64,000 nt of DNA from Antedon bifida. Its lineage: Eukaryota > Echinodermata > Crinoidea > Comatulida > Antedonidae. The DNA is taken from NCBI GenBank assembly GCA_963402885.1, contig OY727096.1:2356001-2420000 (forward strand). The letters run 5' to 3'. Both the position numbers and the translations under genes were made by a program. The notes under the pieces were generated by a model. That model was given only the letters and a program-made list of their open reading frames with translations, was not told where the DNA came from and searched no databases. Of this stretch, positions 1 through 12,512 are shown piece after piece (position 1 is the first letter of the stretch; each line of letters opens with the position of its first letter).

Positions 1-53
1 AACTCTTGAAAACAAAAGCCTTGTCATGATAATTTTTGACTGACAGATGATAA

Positions 54-212
54 GAGACGAAGAACTGTTGTTGGTGTAAATATGATGATGTCAAACTATG
101 TGAGAAGTGCCGTGACAGAGGGTACACAAAACGTCAAAATCATTGTGATCGCCAATCAGCTACTAATATGACAGGTGATATGCCTATCACAGTTATGCTA
201 ACTTTCTTTTAA
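54..212 (+). CDS. possible 3' terminal exon, Cys-rich tail (unrecognised)
   Basis: An open frame of 52 codons ends in TAA at 210-212. It is Cys-rich: a CCWC cluster, then CEKC, then a single Cys about ten residues on, among basic residues, before a hydrophobic end. The frame has a stop at 51-53, so a coding exon could only begin after an AG at about 53 or 55; the sequence there (ATAAG) is a weak acceptor. The Cys spacing resembles small zinc-binding tails but I cannot assign a family. It may be the end of a gene that starts left of the window, or chance. Confidence 0.2.
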   Translation, partial: ETKNCCWCKYDDVKLCEKCRDRGYTKRQNHCDRQSATNMTGDMPITVMLTFF

Positions 213-353
213 TTAATCCAAAGCCAGCTTCCGGTACTTACAGTTCCTGATAAGTTGATAACGATTCAAGTATGAACATACTTCTTTCTCTTGTTGGAAT
301 ATTTATCATATAATGATTGATATATCAAATATTTTTTTGTTATTGAAATTATC

Positions 354-550
354 GTAGACTCGGGAATAAGCCCACACTACACAAGTATAAGCTCACTTCC
401 ATATTTAGAATAATTTGCCTGCAAAATGATCAATGTATGTACGTATTACAAAAATGTAGACTCAAGAATAAGCCCATACTACACAAGTGTAAGCTTACTT
501 TCATATTTGGAGTAATTTGCCTGCGAAATGATCAATGTATATATACATTG
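354..550. repeat. 112-bp tandem duplication
   Basis: Two adjacent copies of a unit of about 112 bp begin at 354 and 466. Each starts GTAGACTC and contains AATAAGCCCA and ATGATCAATGTAT. They differ at scattered positions, so the duplication is not very recent. No coding potential is seen. Confidence 0.85.
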
Positions 551-1481
551 CAATCCTTGCATTAATAATCAATAAAGATTCTGCAAAAGTTTTTCTTAAT
601 AATAAAATTAGAGTATGTGCTACAACATTATATTTTCCTACAAAGTTTGACCTGCATCAAGAATAACGTGAGATTACTTTGACAAATATCTTTAAAAATC
701 ATACAATTTGACACATCTATTAGAAAAATAGCATCCTGTGTCAGGTACTATACTGTATGATCATCATTTACGTGTCAAACACACGAATGGATAGATACTC
801 CAAAATCTAACATGTGGTTTTTATTTTTAACAGTGAAGTATTTTAAATCGTTTAAAATTCTTGGATCCATGTATTGTAAGGTTAAGAAGATTCTCTTTTT
901 TTTTCAGCATAAAAATATAATACAAAAAGCAGTAAAAGGATTAGGGTTAGTACATATATTGTATCATGTACATATTAAAAATAAAGACTAGTATTTGATA
1001 AATGCCAAAAACAGAATTTTGTTTACAGTTTATTTTTTGTAATAGATAGTTGTAATGTTGCTCATATGGCACCATGGTGTTAGGATTCAGACTCTTAATG
1101 TCACTAGAAATAAAACTTGTCGCACCATCTTTATTTTATCATCAGGCAAGATGCTTTATTATTTCCGCCATCCTCCCACCCCTCTGTGACTAGTCCTTTT
1201 GTTCTAAATTTTGTTGTAACTATTTGGTAGAATTCGGTACATTTTAATAAAAAAAAAAAGATGGGATGTCCTCCACGTGATCATGGTAGTAGAGTTTGTA
1301 GAGTAAGTTCCAGTTATGCCAATAAGGACGGTCCATATAGGCATTTACATTTAATTAATAACAAAGCACTACACAATATTACTAAATTCTGTTTTATGTG
1401 ATAGTTATGTAATAAAGCCCCCCCCCCCCAACCCCACCCACCCCTTCCCCTTGTGTTCAAACAAAAGCAGATGTGAAACTA

Positions 1482-1627
1482 AAGCTCTGTTTACAAACTT
1501 TATGTGATGTGCCTATATATGGACATGATGATGTCATATCACTACCATATTTAAGCATATCACTACCATATTTGGGCACATCACACTTTTTTTTGTCAAA
1601 CTAGTTTGACAGTGTAGACAAAGCTTA
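1482..1627 (-). mobile_element. MITE-1 copy 1
   Basis: The element has the terminal inverted repeat AAGCTCTGT at the left and its complement at the right, and sits between TA dinucleotides as expected for a TA target duplication. It lacks part of the left arm. One CArG box (CCATATTTGG) remains. Confidence 0.85.
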
Positions 1628-1925
1628 AACCGTTGTGGAGCAGATCTTAAGTATGAGAAAATAAGATGTCATCAGATAATAGTAATGTTTGTTCAGCTTA
1701 AATGTTTGTCAATATGACGAATGGTTCAGGACACACCTTCAACACGTACTGGTCAGTACTGGACAACATGGGCTGTCATGGTTACCAGAATTAAAGATAA
1801 CATTCCATCCGTTTCAATCCATTCTTAATATAGAAGACTTTTGATCAATGTTTGCTCTATCAAATCCCATTGTCTTATTGGTTTAATCTTTGTCTGGTAC
1901 GGTATATTACTAAAACTTATATTTC

Positions 1926-2283
1926 TTTAAAGATGTATCGTCCCCCTGAAAAATTAATTCTTAAACAAATTTTTGTTGAATATTCCATTTTAATGTAACA
2001 TAATAGTTATCCACTTTGACCAAAAATTGGATCGAAAAAAAATGTATTTACCTGAAAAAAATGTGATTTAAAGTAAAAAATGGTCAAATTGGCTGCCAGC
2101 CAATGGGTTTTTGGTTGAATTTAACCATTTATTTTGTCATTTTATAAGTGAAAACATTTTTTTTTTTTTCGTTTTTTTTCTATGAAAGTGATTAACTTTA
2201 TTAAAACTACAAAATAACATATTCAAAGTCTGATTTAGTTAATCTTCATTTTTCAGGTTTTTGGGGGACAATACATCTTTAAG
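1926..2283 (+). mobile_element. MITE-2 copy 1 (TA-flanked inverted-repeat element)
   Basis: The ends are inverted repeats, AAGATGTATCGTCCCCC at the left and the complement of AAGATGTATTGTCCCCC at the right, each next to TA. The interior is AT-rich with poly-T tracts and the motif CACTTTGACCAAAAA. There is no open reading frame, so it is non-autonomous. TA flanks suggest mobilisation by a Tc1/mariner-type transposase (inference). Confidence 0.8.
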
Positions 2284-2945
2284 CATGTTTTGAACAAGAA
2301 AACTATGATGATGCCATATGTCCTTTCTGAACATTACATGGTTGTCATACCTGCATTACTTCCAACCCAGCTAAACATTACAACGATATGTTCATTGTTC
2401 TTACACACAAAACCCAATAAAAAGTAAAGGTATATTGTTCAAGTGTGATCATATGGTAGAATATAATATTAACAATATTGCCATCTTCTCATGCAGTTTT
2501 AAAGTCTAACTAACTTAACAATGAACTTCATAATTCACAACATTTATGAAAAGTCTGCAAGGGTGTGCTGACAAACCCGCAGATAACTTGATAATTAATA
2601 ATTTCATAACAAGTTTTTAATGGCTGTTTTTTGTTTCTCCAGAATAAAAAGATGTTGTTTTCATTTTATTTTACTAACTTCAAAACCATAGTTAATTTTT
2701 TGTAAATACTTGAAAATTGGTAAAATATTTATATAGCAATTAAAATTCCTTTGAAAAAGGTGTACAAAGAGTATTCATAACTTAAAAACTTTTTAAAACA
2801 ACTAAATGTTTAGAATTGTGATCATTAAAACTAAATTAACTACTGTACTCAACAAGTCTACAAACTGTGCGAGAGCCTCAATCTTGTACCTGATTTTATA
2901 ATTTCATAATATTTAGTCTACTTTTAATAATTAATTAAGTAGTTA

Positions 2946-3056
2946 ATGTTCTCTATTGAACCACTTTGGAAATCAATGCTTTAGCACTGAAAGTGTCATT
3001 CAGTATAAAGACAGAATAAATAAATAAATAAAATAAATAAATAAAATAATAATCGA
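2946..3056 (+). mobile_element. LINE 3' end, strongly 5'-truncated
   Basis: The sequence from GAACCACTTTGGAAATCA to an (AAAT)n tail matches, in reverse orientation, the 3' end next to the LINE fragment at 27807-28195. Only the 3' untranslated end is present, as is usual for truncated non-LTR insertions. Confidence 0.65.
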
Positions 3057-4187
3057 ATAAACCTTTCTTTAGGCCTATCAGCACTCAAATCTTATTAAAT
3101 CTATTTCAACAGAAATTAAGTAGTGAGCATCATCCTAAGCTGGCACTTAGTACAAACCTGGCTTAGTACCTAATCAAACTAAGCAGACGACCATCATTCA
3201 TTGGGCGGTACGTGTGTAACATCTCTCTCGACATGCTTGTTATATGTGGCGATGGGAAATAGCTTGCCAATTAATTGTTCCTATGTGTGTATTTGATACT
3301 TTAACAGACAGCTGAGTTGGGAGTATAGTCTGTATCTAAGATTTCACTACCAAATCTGTAGTTTATGCTAAACTTTGTTTACAGTCAAAAAGTTTTATTT
3401 TAATTTAATTTTAATTCATTAATAGAACTTTTCTAACATTATAATTATAAAAAGACAAAATAGTTTTAATTTAATTTTAAAAAAACCATTAACTTCCAGA
3501 CTATTTTCAGTTCAAATTAATGGTTTTATCAGGTAATTTTTTTTTTTTTCGATCCAATTAAAATGCTTAAAACTAAATTTAGATTTCTAAATGTACTTGA
3601 ATATACTATAACATATTTCTATATTTCTTTGTAATTTAGTACAGAATGGTGTTAGAGTGAAATAGCATAAAACAAAACAAACATTGACATTCTTGTAAGG
3701 GTAAAATAAATGAAAATAATTAAATTACCCCCCTTCTAATAAGTTGGAAACATTCCAAAAATCATACCTACACTTTTACAGGAATTAATTCGCTAAATTG
3801 TAGTGAGTTTACTGTTCAAGGGTAGAGGTAATATTGTCCTCTGTGTTTAGTCATAAAAAAACAGGAACTCAAGGGCTATACAGAATAAACCTTGATATAT
3901 GTAATATATATTGTTATAATAATAAAAAAATGAAAACTAAATTAAGACAGTGATTACATATTGCAATTACCATACCATTGCTGGAATAAGCCCATCTTCG
4001 TATATAAGCCCATCTTTATATATAAGCCCATCCATGTGGGTATTAGCTGATCTACTCCAATTATTTTTGGATACAGTTTTAGCCCCAGCACCCCATAATG
4101 TTCTATTATAATGCAGATATATATCTTTTTGGGATTCCTTTCAACTCCCCCCCCCCCCCCTGATTTATTGTTATTTGTCTATGTATG

Positions 4188-4380
4188 TTTGAAGTGTATG
4201 GAACAGCTTACCAGCAACAGTTAAATGCTCGACTAGTCTAAACAGTTTCAAGACCAACCTAAAGACGTCGCTATTCGCTGATGTTCTCGCACGTTGTTAA
4301 TGCACAAAGCGCCATGAGCGCCACATGGGTGGAGGATACCGGCGCTATATAAATTTTCATTTATTATTATTATTATTATG
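4188..4380 (+). mobile_element. LINE fragment: reverse transcriptase C-terminus and 3' end
   Basis: One frame reads VWNSLPATVK followed by SFKTNLKTSLF and a stop, the typical last residues of many L2/CR1-like LINE reverse transcriptases. It is followed by a GGCGCTATATAA-type 3' end and an (ATT)n tail at about 4364. It differs from the family at 2946 and 27807. Confidence 0.75.
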
Positions 4381-4537
4381 TCATTTTTTATTTATTCCAT
4401 TAGTAAATAAATGTGATTTTGAAATTTTGAATTGAATTGAATTAACAGTAAAATTCAAAGATATCGGTCAGAATTTTACAAGGTGAGAGGATAATTTAAT
4501 TACAAAAGAAAAAAAATCATATTGAAGAAAACTTTAC

Positions 4538-5156
4538 CTGTGATCCCTTAGATGGTCCTGTCGCCTGAAGGCTTTATGGCAGATATCGCACGAGTACGGT
4601 CTTTCATCAGTGTGGGTTCTCTCATGAATCAGCAAATTGTATGATTTAGTAAAGTGTCTACCACAATATTTGCAGATGAATTCTTTCTTCGCCCTCGTCG
4701 GTCCACGCCCTCGCTTCCGTTCTTCTGGTCGGGAGACATGTGGTATTTTCGTCGAGACTGGGATCAATAAATTCTGATCAGCATTGCATGGCTTCGTCGC
4801 CGAATCCGCAAGGTTAGCAAAGTCAAATTTAGGTGCCTTATTTTGTGGCGCTCTGAAAAGCGGTACTACGGATGATACTTTGGATTTTCCCGAATCTATC
4901 TTTGTCGTTATCGTACCCGGGATTAAATCTGATGGTAATCCTCCAGGAAGCGAGCCCGGTATAACGGGATACCCCGAATACCCGTGGCTCCAAGCTGCGC
5001 TCAGTGAGAAAAACGGAAGTTGCTCGGTTGATTTTTGAAGGCCAGGTGGTGAGAAGCCGAGGTTACTTACTGGAGTGAACGCTGACGAAGCTAGCGCTTG
5101 ACTCGTTGGTGTCAAGGGCGGTGTTGGTGGGCTCTGTCCTTTTACTCTTTTTAACT
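4538..5156 (-). CDS. OSR: odd-skipped-related (OSR/Odd) C2H2 transcription factor, main exon
   Basis: This is an internal coding exon of a sequence-specific nuclear transcription factor of the Odd-skipped family (gut, kidney and mesoderm patterning in animals). It reads first a Ser/Pro/Gly-rich region with the family motif KFDFANLA, then KKEF leading into zinc finger 1 ([17 protein letters not shown]) and most of finger 2 ([17 protein letters not shown]). The acceptor TTTCAG precedes 5156; the donor CAG/GTAAAG follows 4538. The exon needs one base from the previous exon and ends in phase 2. The intron cuts between the third and fourth zinc ligands of finger 2, as in vertebrate OSR1/OSR2. No initiator ATG lies in this exon, so a 5' exon is required; 33267-33372 is the best candidate. 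The last finger(s) are outside the recognised sequence. Confidence 0.95.
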
Positions 5157-5254
5157 CTGAAAGATAAAGAACCAAAATGCAAATTTAAATTGAGAAAAAC
5201 TATTTAATCTTCACTACAGTTTTATCAAAAGATATTCATTCATATACCAAGTTT

Positions 5255-5415
5255 AGCTCTGTCTACACTATCAAACTATTTTGACAAAAAAGTGTGATGT
5301 GCCCAAACATGGTAGTGATATGCCCAAATATGGTAGTGATATGACATCATTATGTCCATATATAGGTACGTCACATTTTTTTGTCACATAAAGTTTGATA
5401 GTGTAGACAGAGCTT
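5255..5415 (+). mobile_element. MITE-1 copy 2, near full length
   Basis: Both arms are present, with AGCTCTGTCTACACTATC at the left and its complement at the right. It lies about 100 bp upstream of the OSR exon acceptor. One intact CArG box (CCAAATATGG) and one mutated box are present. Confidence 0.92.
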
Positions 5416-6329
5416 CATATATCCTTATTACCATAATAGAAAAATATATTTTTGTCTTAAAGCGAATAAAATTTAGGAGTGAGATTATACTAGGTATACA
5501 AATAATTATTTATAATATATAAAATCATTCTATATTGAAATATTATGATTATTGAATTTTTTAAATTGAATACAGGTTTTTTTTTTTGCATCATAAATAA
5601 ATAAATAGAAAAACAGCATTGATCTTTATAGAGATTTTTCAACTATAAATTACTAAGTCATTGGAGCAAAATAGTTTAGTTAAATTTTATTGCGTAGTTT
5701 GAATACCAGCTTTTTGTAAAAGAATGAAAACAATACGACTATTAAAGAAGCCTGAAAATGTACAGAAGTCACACTTGACATTAAAGTGCAGTAGTACTCT
5801 AGCAGAAAGTACAGAAATAGGTAGCACTTTTCCAGAAACTACAAATTTCTTAATGGTACAGTATATTAAACATAAATCGTCTTCACAATAAAACTAAATT
5901 GCAATGCAAAAATGTACAAATGGATAAAAAACATGAGAAAATACTAAAACACTAACAAAAAACAAATTTTAATTTGTTTTAGAATGAATTTCTCAGGAGT
6001 TTTGGATATTAAAGTTTTATCATTGTATTGTATTCCTTTTTGGACCATCTTTTCTTCTTTGTCTTAACAAATGCACTATAAACTAACTCAAAAAACATTT
6101 TTTTTTAATCTATTATTAATCGTTGGCTATTACTAAAATTGATAAAAAGTTCTATCCACATTATTTACACATCATACTTCATTCTACGTGTTTCTGTGTT
6201 TCATATTTTAATATGTGGTATCGCAAAAATAGCATTGTTTTTAAAATAAATGTTTATTGAATTTAATATAAACAGGATATATATATATATATAGTTGATC
6301 CATATGCATTCAAAACAGATTCAAAATTA

Positions 6330-6830
6330 AAAGGTGCGGTCAGTAGCAAAGAACTACGGAAGCTAAATTAAAATGCACGTTTCCGCTTTCGGGTAAAGGG
6401 CGCAGCATAATCCAGCAAACTTAACCTTTCGAAATAGCTACCGAGGTAAATTATATCGTGATTATTTAACGTACATACGTTACCGCGACCTATGTACAGA
6501 GAGCATTGTCCACCGATACATAATCAGGAAACAATGAGTTTGGAAATAAAGCGTTAGCAGATCTTGATGAAATAGATTAAACAAGCAATTCTATGCATGG
6601 CAAACATCTTTAGCAAAAGGTACACAGATGGAAAATTGTCTAACGGTCGGTACCACAAACGTGGCTGAATATGCAAATCGATTGTAATCATGGTGTGTTT
6701 GTGCTTGTCATCATCTAACCTACTACGGACGTGATGTTAGAATTCAGGAGACTTTAAGACTGGTAGCTCTCTTTGAACCGCCGGTGACTTTAAGCCAATA
6801 TCAAATAGAAAATGGACAATGACGTTCTTA
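6330..6830. promoter_or_regulatory. candidate regulatory island in OSR intron
   Basis: About 500 bp of clearly more balanced base composition than its surroundings, without repeats or open frames. It includes motifs such as ATGCAAAT (octamer-like, about 6680) and several ACGT cores. It is a candidate enhancer on composition alone. Confidence 0.25.
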
Positions 6831-7439
6831 GTACAATTAACTCCAACTTCACCTTGTGAATTCAACAAATAATGATCAGGAATTCTTAATTGCTGATCAG
6901 CAGAGTATCTGTTCAACTTAATTGTGAACCAGTAATAAAAGATATTTAATTTTACTCAAATATTTATTATTAAAATATTGCTATTTTAGGTTGCCAACTA
7001 TAAAACAAATATTTCAAATTCTAAATATAAATTTAAAAAAATAAGTAAATAAAAATAAACTTAAATATGTGTCTATATATAGTTCCCTCTTGTGTTTCCT
7101 GCCACTTACTTTGTAGTTGTTTGTTTGTTTGTTGTTGTTGATTGGCAATAAAGAATAAGAATATTTGAAAACAGTGAATTCAAATGATACATTTCTCAGT
7201 TCTTCTTCCATTCTCACATAAAACTTTGTGTCTATATCGTTTTTGGAAATGGTGTGAAAGTGAATTTAATTTAAATAAATGTCTCAGTTCTTTTGTCATT
7301 CTCATGCTGGTTATAAAATGATTAAAATACATACAGGTGGGGGATGTTCCACAGTCGTGGCTTAATAAAGTTAAGCAAACGTTTATATATGATACATTTC
7401 TGCTGGACTTGATTTTAGTATGACTGTTCTAGGGTTACA

Positions 7440-7860
7440 CCCTCCCCCTCGCCTCCCGACACATCAGATCCAATACACGCCATAATATCCAACATATCAC
7501 AGACTCTACCATCACCTGTAAAGACAAACTTTTTGTTTTTACGAATCATGACAGTCAGAAACAACTGGTAGGCTACATTTGTAAGGAGAGGGTAATCAAT
7601 CGGCCGTGGTTACTCATCACGTGAACGTGACACGCTGATCACGCAGGAAGCTAGATACATATGAATAGCAGTAATTCAACTAATCAACAACATCAATTGC
7701 TCGAAATATTTCACGCTAAACGCGCCTGTCTTATTTACCTCAATCAAAATTTTAACTAATTGTATCTCACAGGTTAATAGTCTATTGGTTACAGAATATC
7801 TTCCGTGTAACATCAACGGCGCGCTACTTACTCAAACAGTTCCTGGTAAAGTTAATCACT
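7440..7860. promoter_or_regulatory. candidate regulatory island in OSR intron
   Basis: A non-repetitive island with CACGTGAACGTGACACG (E-box CACGTG at about 7618) and paired TGATCA sites. No coding frame is seen. Conservation would be needed to support a role. Confidence 0.25.
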
Positions 7861-8379
7861 GCACTATTTTTAACAAAGAAATATTTATATCATTATAAAC
7901 ATAAACAAACTACATATTTTTCCCCAAACATTTATTAATTTTTTAGATAAATCATGAATGATTCCACCGAACTTACGAGTTAAAATAACTATAATTATTA
8001 TTAATTTATTTATTTTTAAACAATATTGTTTACACCATTTAAAAAATAAAAATATTTTGATTCTTTAATCATTTTTATTATTTATTTAGATGCAAATAAA
8101 AGTTTAAAAGATTTCTTGAACTATTCTAAATTTAAAATAAAAATGTGTAGATAATGTTTAACAGTTTTCCTCATATGTTTAATAGGGTATATCTTATTAG
8201 TTAGATAGAAATAGAATTATTTTATTAAAATGAAAACATATTTATATTAAATTTTCTGATAGCACAAAACATAATTTAAATCTAATTCAGCACTGTAGGA
8301 ATATACACTGCTACTGTTAGCATCCAAAACCAACAGATAAACCATACAAAAAGAAGGCACTCAATGAGTTTTAAGTTTA

Positions 8380-8475
8380 CTCTTGGTTTTAAACTATTGT
8401 ATGGCACGCAACTAGTTGAAATAAGATATCTTGGTTTTAAACTATTGTATGACACGCAACTAGTCGATACGATAT
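8380..8475. repeat. 47-bp tandem duplication
   Basis: Two adjacent copies of TCTTGGTTTTAAACTATTG followed by a CACGCAACTAGT core, differing at a few bases. Confidence 0.85.
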
Positions 8476-8805
8476 CTTTATATTTTATCAGATTCCACTT
8501 ATTTTTAACGATATTTTCTTCACTTATTTCTAATTAAAAGAAATTTCACATTTAATATTCAAAACAAATTTTTGTTTTGGAGAAGTGACTTATAACAATT
8601 TTTTCAACTCAAAGTCTAGAATCCAATTTGTTAGTTTTAGAAATTTGCCTGTTTTAAAATTAAGTTTCTCCTTTGATATTATTATATTATTAATATTTTA
8701 AATTGATTTTTGTTTTATTATAAATATTTTATAGAATTAAATATATAAATTACTTATAATTCAATTTTTTCTTTTTTTTTTAATGGTATCTTTATTTTTG
8801 GTTTC

Positions 8806-8961
8806 TTCTACACTATATCAAACTTTATGTGACAAAAAAGTGATGTGCCCAAATATGGACACATGATGTCATATCACTACCATATTTGGGCATATCTCTA
8901 CCATATTTGGGCACATGACACTTTTTTTGTCAAACTAGTTTGATGGTGTAGACAGAGCTTT
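8806..8961 (-). mobile_element. MITE-1 copy 3
   Basis: The right arm is intact and the left end has lost the outermost bases. All three CArG positions match CC(A/T)6GG, so this is one of the copies richest in such boxes. Confidence 0.9.
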
Positions 8962-9072
8962 AGTGACATTGGTCTGTGTTCCTTGGCCTCATAATGAGTA
9001 ACACAGTCAACGACTCATCCAACAAATGTAACCAAAATAAAATAACACCACATCTGTACAAACTACACATCT

Positions 9073-9208
9073 AAAGCTGTCTACACTATCAAAAAAGTGT
9101 GATGTGTCCAAACATGGTAGTGATATGCTTAAATATGGTAGTGATATGACATCATCATGTCCATATATGGGCACATCACATTAAGTTTGATAGTGTAGAC
9201 AGAGCTTT
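9073..9208 (+). mobile_element. MITE-1 copy 4
   Basis: A TA-flanked copy that lies 110 bp from copy 3 in the opposite orientation, so the two could pair as a large inverted repeat. A short internal deletion is present on the right side. One CArG box (CCATATATGG). Confidence 0.9.
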
Positions 9209-10339
9209 AGATAGGTTTGAATTTTAATCTTGGTTTTTCTTTCTTCTGAAAACTTAACACATACTCTTCAACTTAGGCCTATTCAAAATACACAATCTTT
9301 TATGGGATTTTAATCTTTTACGTTTTAAATCTCTATAATAAGTATTGTATTTCAGTTAAGATTGAAAGTGTCTATTTACTGATTATAATCATTAGTTCAA
9401 CTAAACCATTATTGAACACTTGCATACACAATTAAATCTGTATAATACATAAAGAAAAAAAGAATCAACCATAATAATATTTATCTAAGACTTATTCACT
9501 TTTAAGTTGACTTTTTAGCCCGAACAAAAAGTGTTCACAGAGCGAGTGATTTCTTTTGTTGTACGGTGTTTAGTAATCTTTAGGTCAAACAAGAAGGTAG
9601 TGCTATTTTAGTTCAAAGTGTTTGCCTTTCTTTGTGTAGTTACGCTACTGTACGTGGATTTACTGGTATTTTTAAAGGCATAAAAAAATTAAGGGTACAC
9701 AGTATGGTTGACTTGAAACAGAGAGATATTTCACTATATCGTCTCTATGCTTGAAATAAAGACACTACTATTCAGATTATGACCATTCACTAAAACAATG
9801 GAGAAGTAACCTCCTATATATTTAAGCTTAGAGTTTGCAAATTTTCTTTTTCTGTTTGTACATTTGTTGATATGAATGAAATTTTTCCGAAATTAAAGAA
9901 ATTGAATAAATTTTTACTTAACAACTACACAAAATTCATATAATAACTAAAAACAATAAAATATTAAAATTATGATTATGATATATATTTCTTTAGTTTA
10001 CCTGTTTTACTTTATTGTTTTGATTTAGCTTTTTGCTTATTTTATTTTGTATCTCCATTGAGATCTAGCCACTGATACTCACAGCATTATCATTTTTTCA
10101 GTAATTTGTTGAATTTATATATTTCAATAGTGATAGATTAGTTTGGTTTTTTTCAGTATCCTTTTATGATTATAATGAATGTCTATTATAAACAGAAAAA
10201 TAATAAGATATCCCTATGTTACAAAATGATTTCTTTTAATTTAAGCTGGTTAGAAAATTAAGTTAAATATTGAATGAAAGATGTGTGTTATTAGATTGTA
10301 GATTTTAAAATGTAGTGAATTGAAAAAAAATGTTGGGAA

Positions 10340-10720
10340 CTACTAGATTGGAAACGAAATGACATGCCTCATTACACGGCAACTGTCATTCATTTATATA
10401 AGTGTGAAAACAAACCTGGAACAAGATCAAACTTAGTCTACTGAGTTTGTGGTATCAACAAAGAGATCAAACTTAATGACCACCGAAATATTTCAACTAA
10501 TCAAAACGATTAGTTCTTAGCGACTTTTGTAAAGGTCAGGGGTCAAAAGCGGTACTTCCATACGACATGTGGACTTGGTTAATCTCAAAGACTCATCTTC
10601 ATCTTTGTGATGTGATGTGGAAAATCAAAATGATCTACAATCTGTTTGGGTCACTGGTAATAACTTTATTTGCCGGGTGTTAACTGTGACCAATTAAAAT
10701 AAAGTCGTTAAATAGAAGTA
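10340..10720. promoter_or_regulatory. candidate regulatory island with DR1 element
   Basis: A non-repetitive island in the OSR intron. At 10533-10545 it contains AGGTCAGGGGTCA, a direct repeat of two nuclear-receptor half-sites spaced by one base (DR1). This is the form bound by RXR heterodimers, HNF4 and COUP-TF in animals. Function is inferred from the motif only. Confidence 0.35.
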
Positions 10721-12512
10721 TTTAGAGGGATGAGTTAGGACACTTACACTTGATTAACTTATCTGACTCCATGATTAAACATCTAGTTTTCTTAGTATAG
10801 GATTGTTGCCAGGTTCTGCCACTGATTACACCCAATTAATTTACGACACTATTTAATTAAGTTGATGAACTGAATGGAAGCATATAACATCAACAAATCT
10901 AAAAGCATATGTTTCGTCCGTCTTTATAGATTGATAAATAAGCCTATTATCTTTGATAAAATCTTTCCGATTGCAAATGTTTAGATTTTGTTTACAGCGT
11001 TTAGTACTAGAGGTAATTTAGTAAATGAATTGAACTTCAAGACATACTGTTTCGCCAAAGTTTTTTTTTTAATTAAGTGGCTGTAGACCGAGTTATCTAA
11101 AGTTTTTTTTACAGGGCTAATCAAGTAATTGTACAGATACTTATATAATCAGAATAAATTTCCAATTTTATTTATTCATTCAAAATCAAGTATGTTAGAA
11201 AATATAAAAGATTTTTAAAAGTTTGACAGATTATTAAAAACAGAATAATAAGCGATAAATACAAAAAAATGAATCATTTGAATTTCAAAACGTTTTAAAT
11301 GGCCTCGTATTTTTAACTAAGAAATGAAATTAAGTTATCGTTGAAGAGTGGGATTATTTGGAACTTGCCAATCAATTTTAACAGGGTTGTCAATGCGAAT
11401 ATTATTTATAACGTCAGAAACAATAAAACTCCTAGAAGATTATTCTATAAACACAAATAGATCTGGTCAAATTAATAAAACGCTCAAAAAAAATTTCATT
11501 TTTGCAATATATATCAAATAAAAATATTGTTAAAATGTAATTTAGTAATACTATAATATTCCTTTCTTCTTTTTTTTTTAAACAGAAGAATTAGAAATGT
11601 TATTTAGTATCAGTTTCAAGGTTTTAGGTGATTGTGGCAATGGCTGCATTCTAAAGTAATGATTTAAAATCATTTTAATGCATTTTTCTTCTTTTATAAA
11701 TTAAAGTAAGTTTACTTTAACTACCTTCACCTTAACTTAAAACGACCAAACAAGATGACAAAGTATTTTTATCGTATTTTACCCACGGCTATCGAGAGCA
11801 CAATAACTCCTCGCCTAACTCTACACAAATATAATTGATAACAATATTATGGTCGATCATTTAAAGTATATCTCTAAAATCTATGGTGGTGACATCAACC
11901 TTTCTTAAGGATGAATTAGATGAGACACTAGCGTCTGGACACTGTCATGGAGTATGCGTTGAGTGACCCGGTGTACGAGTATAACGTAGCATACGAAGAA
12001 AATACGATGAGACTTGATTCAATTTGTGCAACAGGAAGTAACCAAACGTGATCTGTAGAATCATCCTAGATGTCTCAAGTAAAATAAAAAAGACAATTGT
12101 TTGACCAATCAGAAGCCATAAAAACAGGATTATATTCATAAAACAATGACTAAATGGTTTTACAAAAACAAGCCATTTGATAATTTAAAGAATAAGATAT
12201 TACATAGGCCTACATTATAAAAAAATACATTATTATAAAATTCTATAGCCAATATCAGAAGTGTGATCAAACTGCATATCCGCATAAAAGAAAATAATTT
12301 ACAAAAGTATTTAGTACTTATTTGTTTCTATTTCGTATTAAACAGTATTATCAGACTGTGTGTCCGCATGAAAGAAGATAATTTACAAAAAGTGTTTGGG
12401 AATTTTTTTTTTTAAACAAACTGTGTGTCCGCATAATTACATAATTAAATAGGACATTTTTTTAAAGTATAGTAAACTTTGTATTACAGTAAAATATTTG
12501 AATCAAGCATTG

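Larger units (their letters stand above)
213..4537. other. gene-free stretch downstream of the OSR exon
   Basis: This AT-rich DNA holds a tandem duplication, one MITE-1 copy, one MITE-2 copy, two LINE 3' ends, homopolymer C runs (about 1418-1429 and 4146-4160) and (AAAT)n/(ATT)n tracts. I searched the minus strand by eye for the final OSR exon, which should encode a finger starting YIHSKEKPF in relatives, and found no match. That exon probably lies to the left of the window. Confidence 0.6.

Noticed and set aside
213-4537. Final OSR exon
   Set aside because: Scanned on the minus strand for the expected third zinc finger; nothing with the Cys and His spacing was found.
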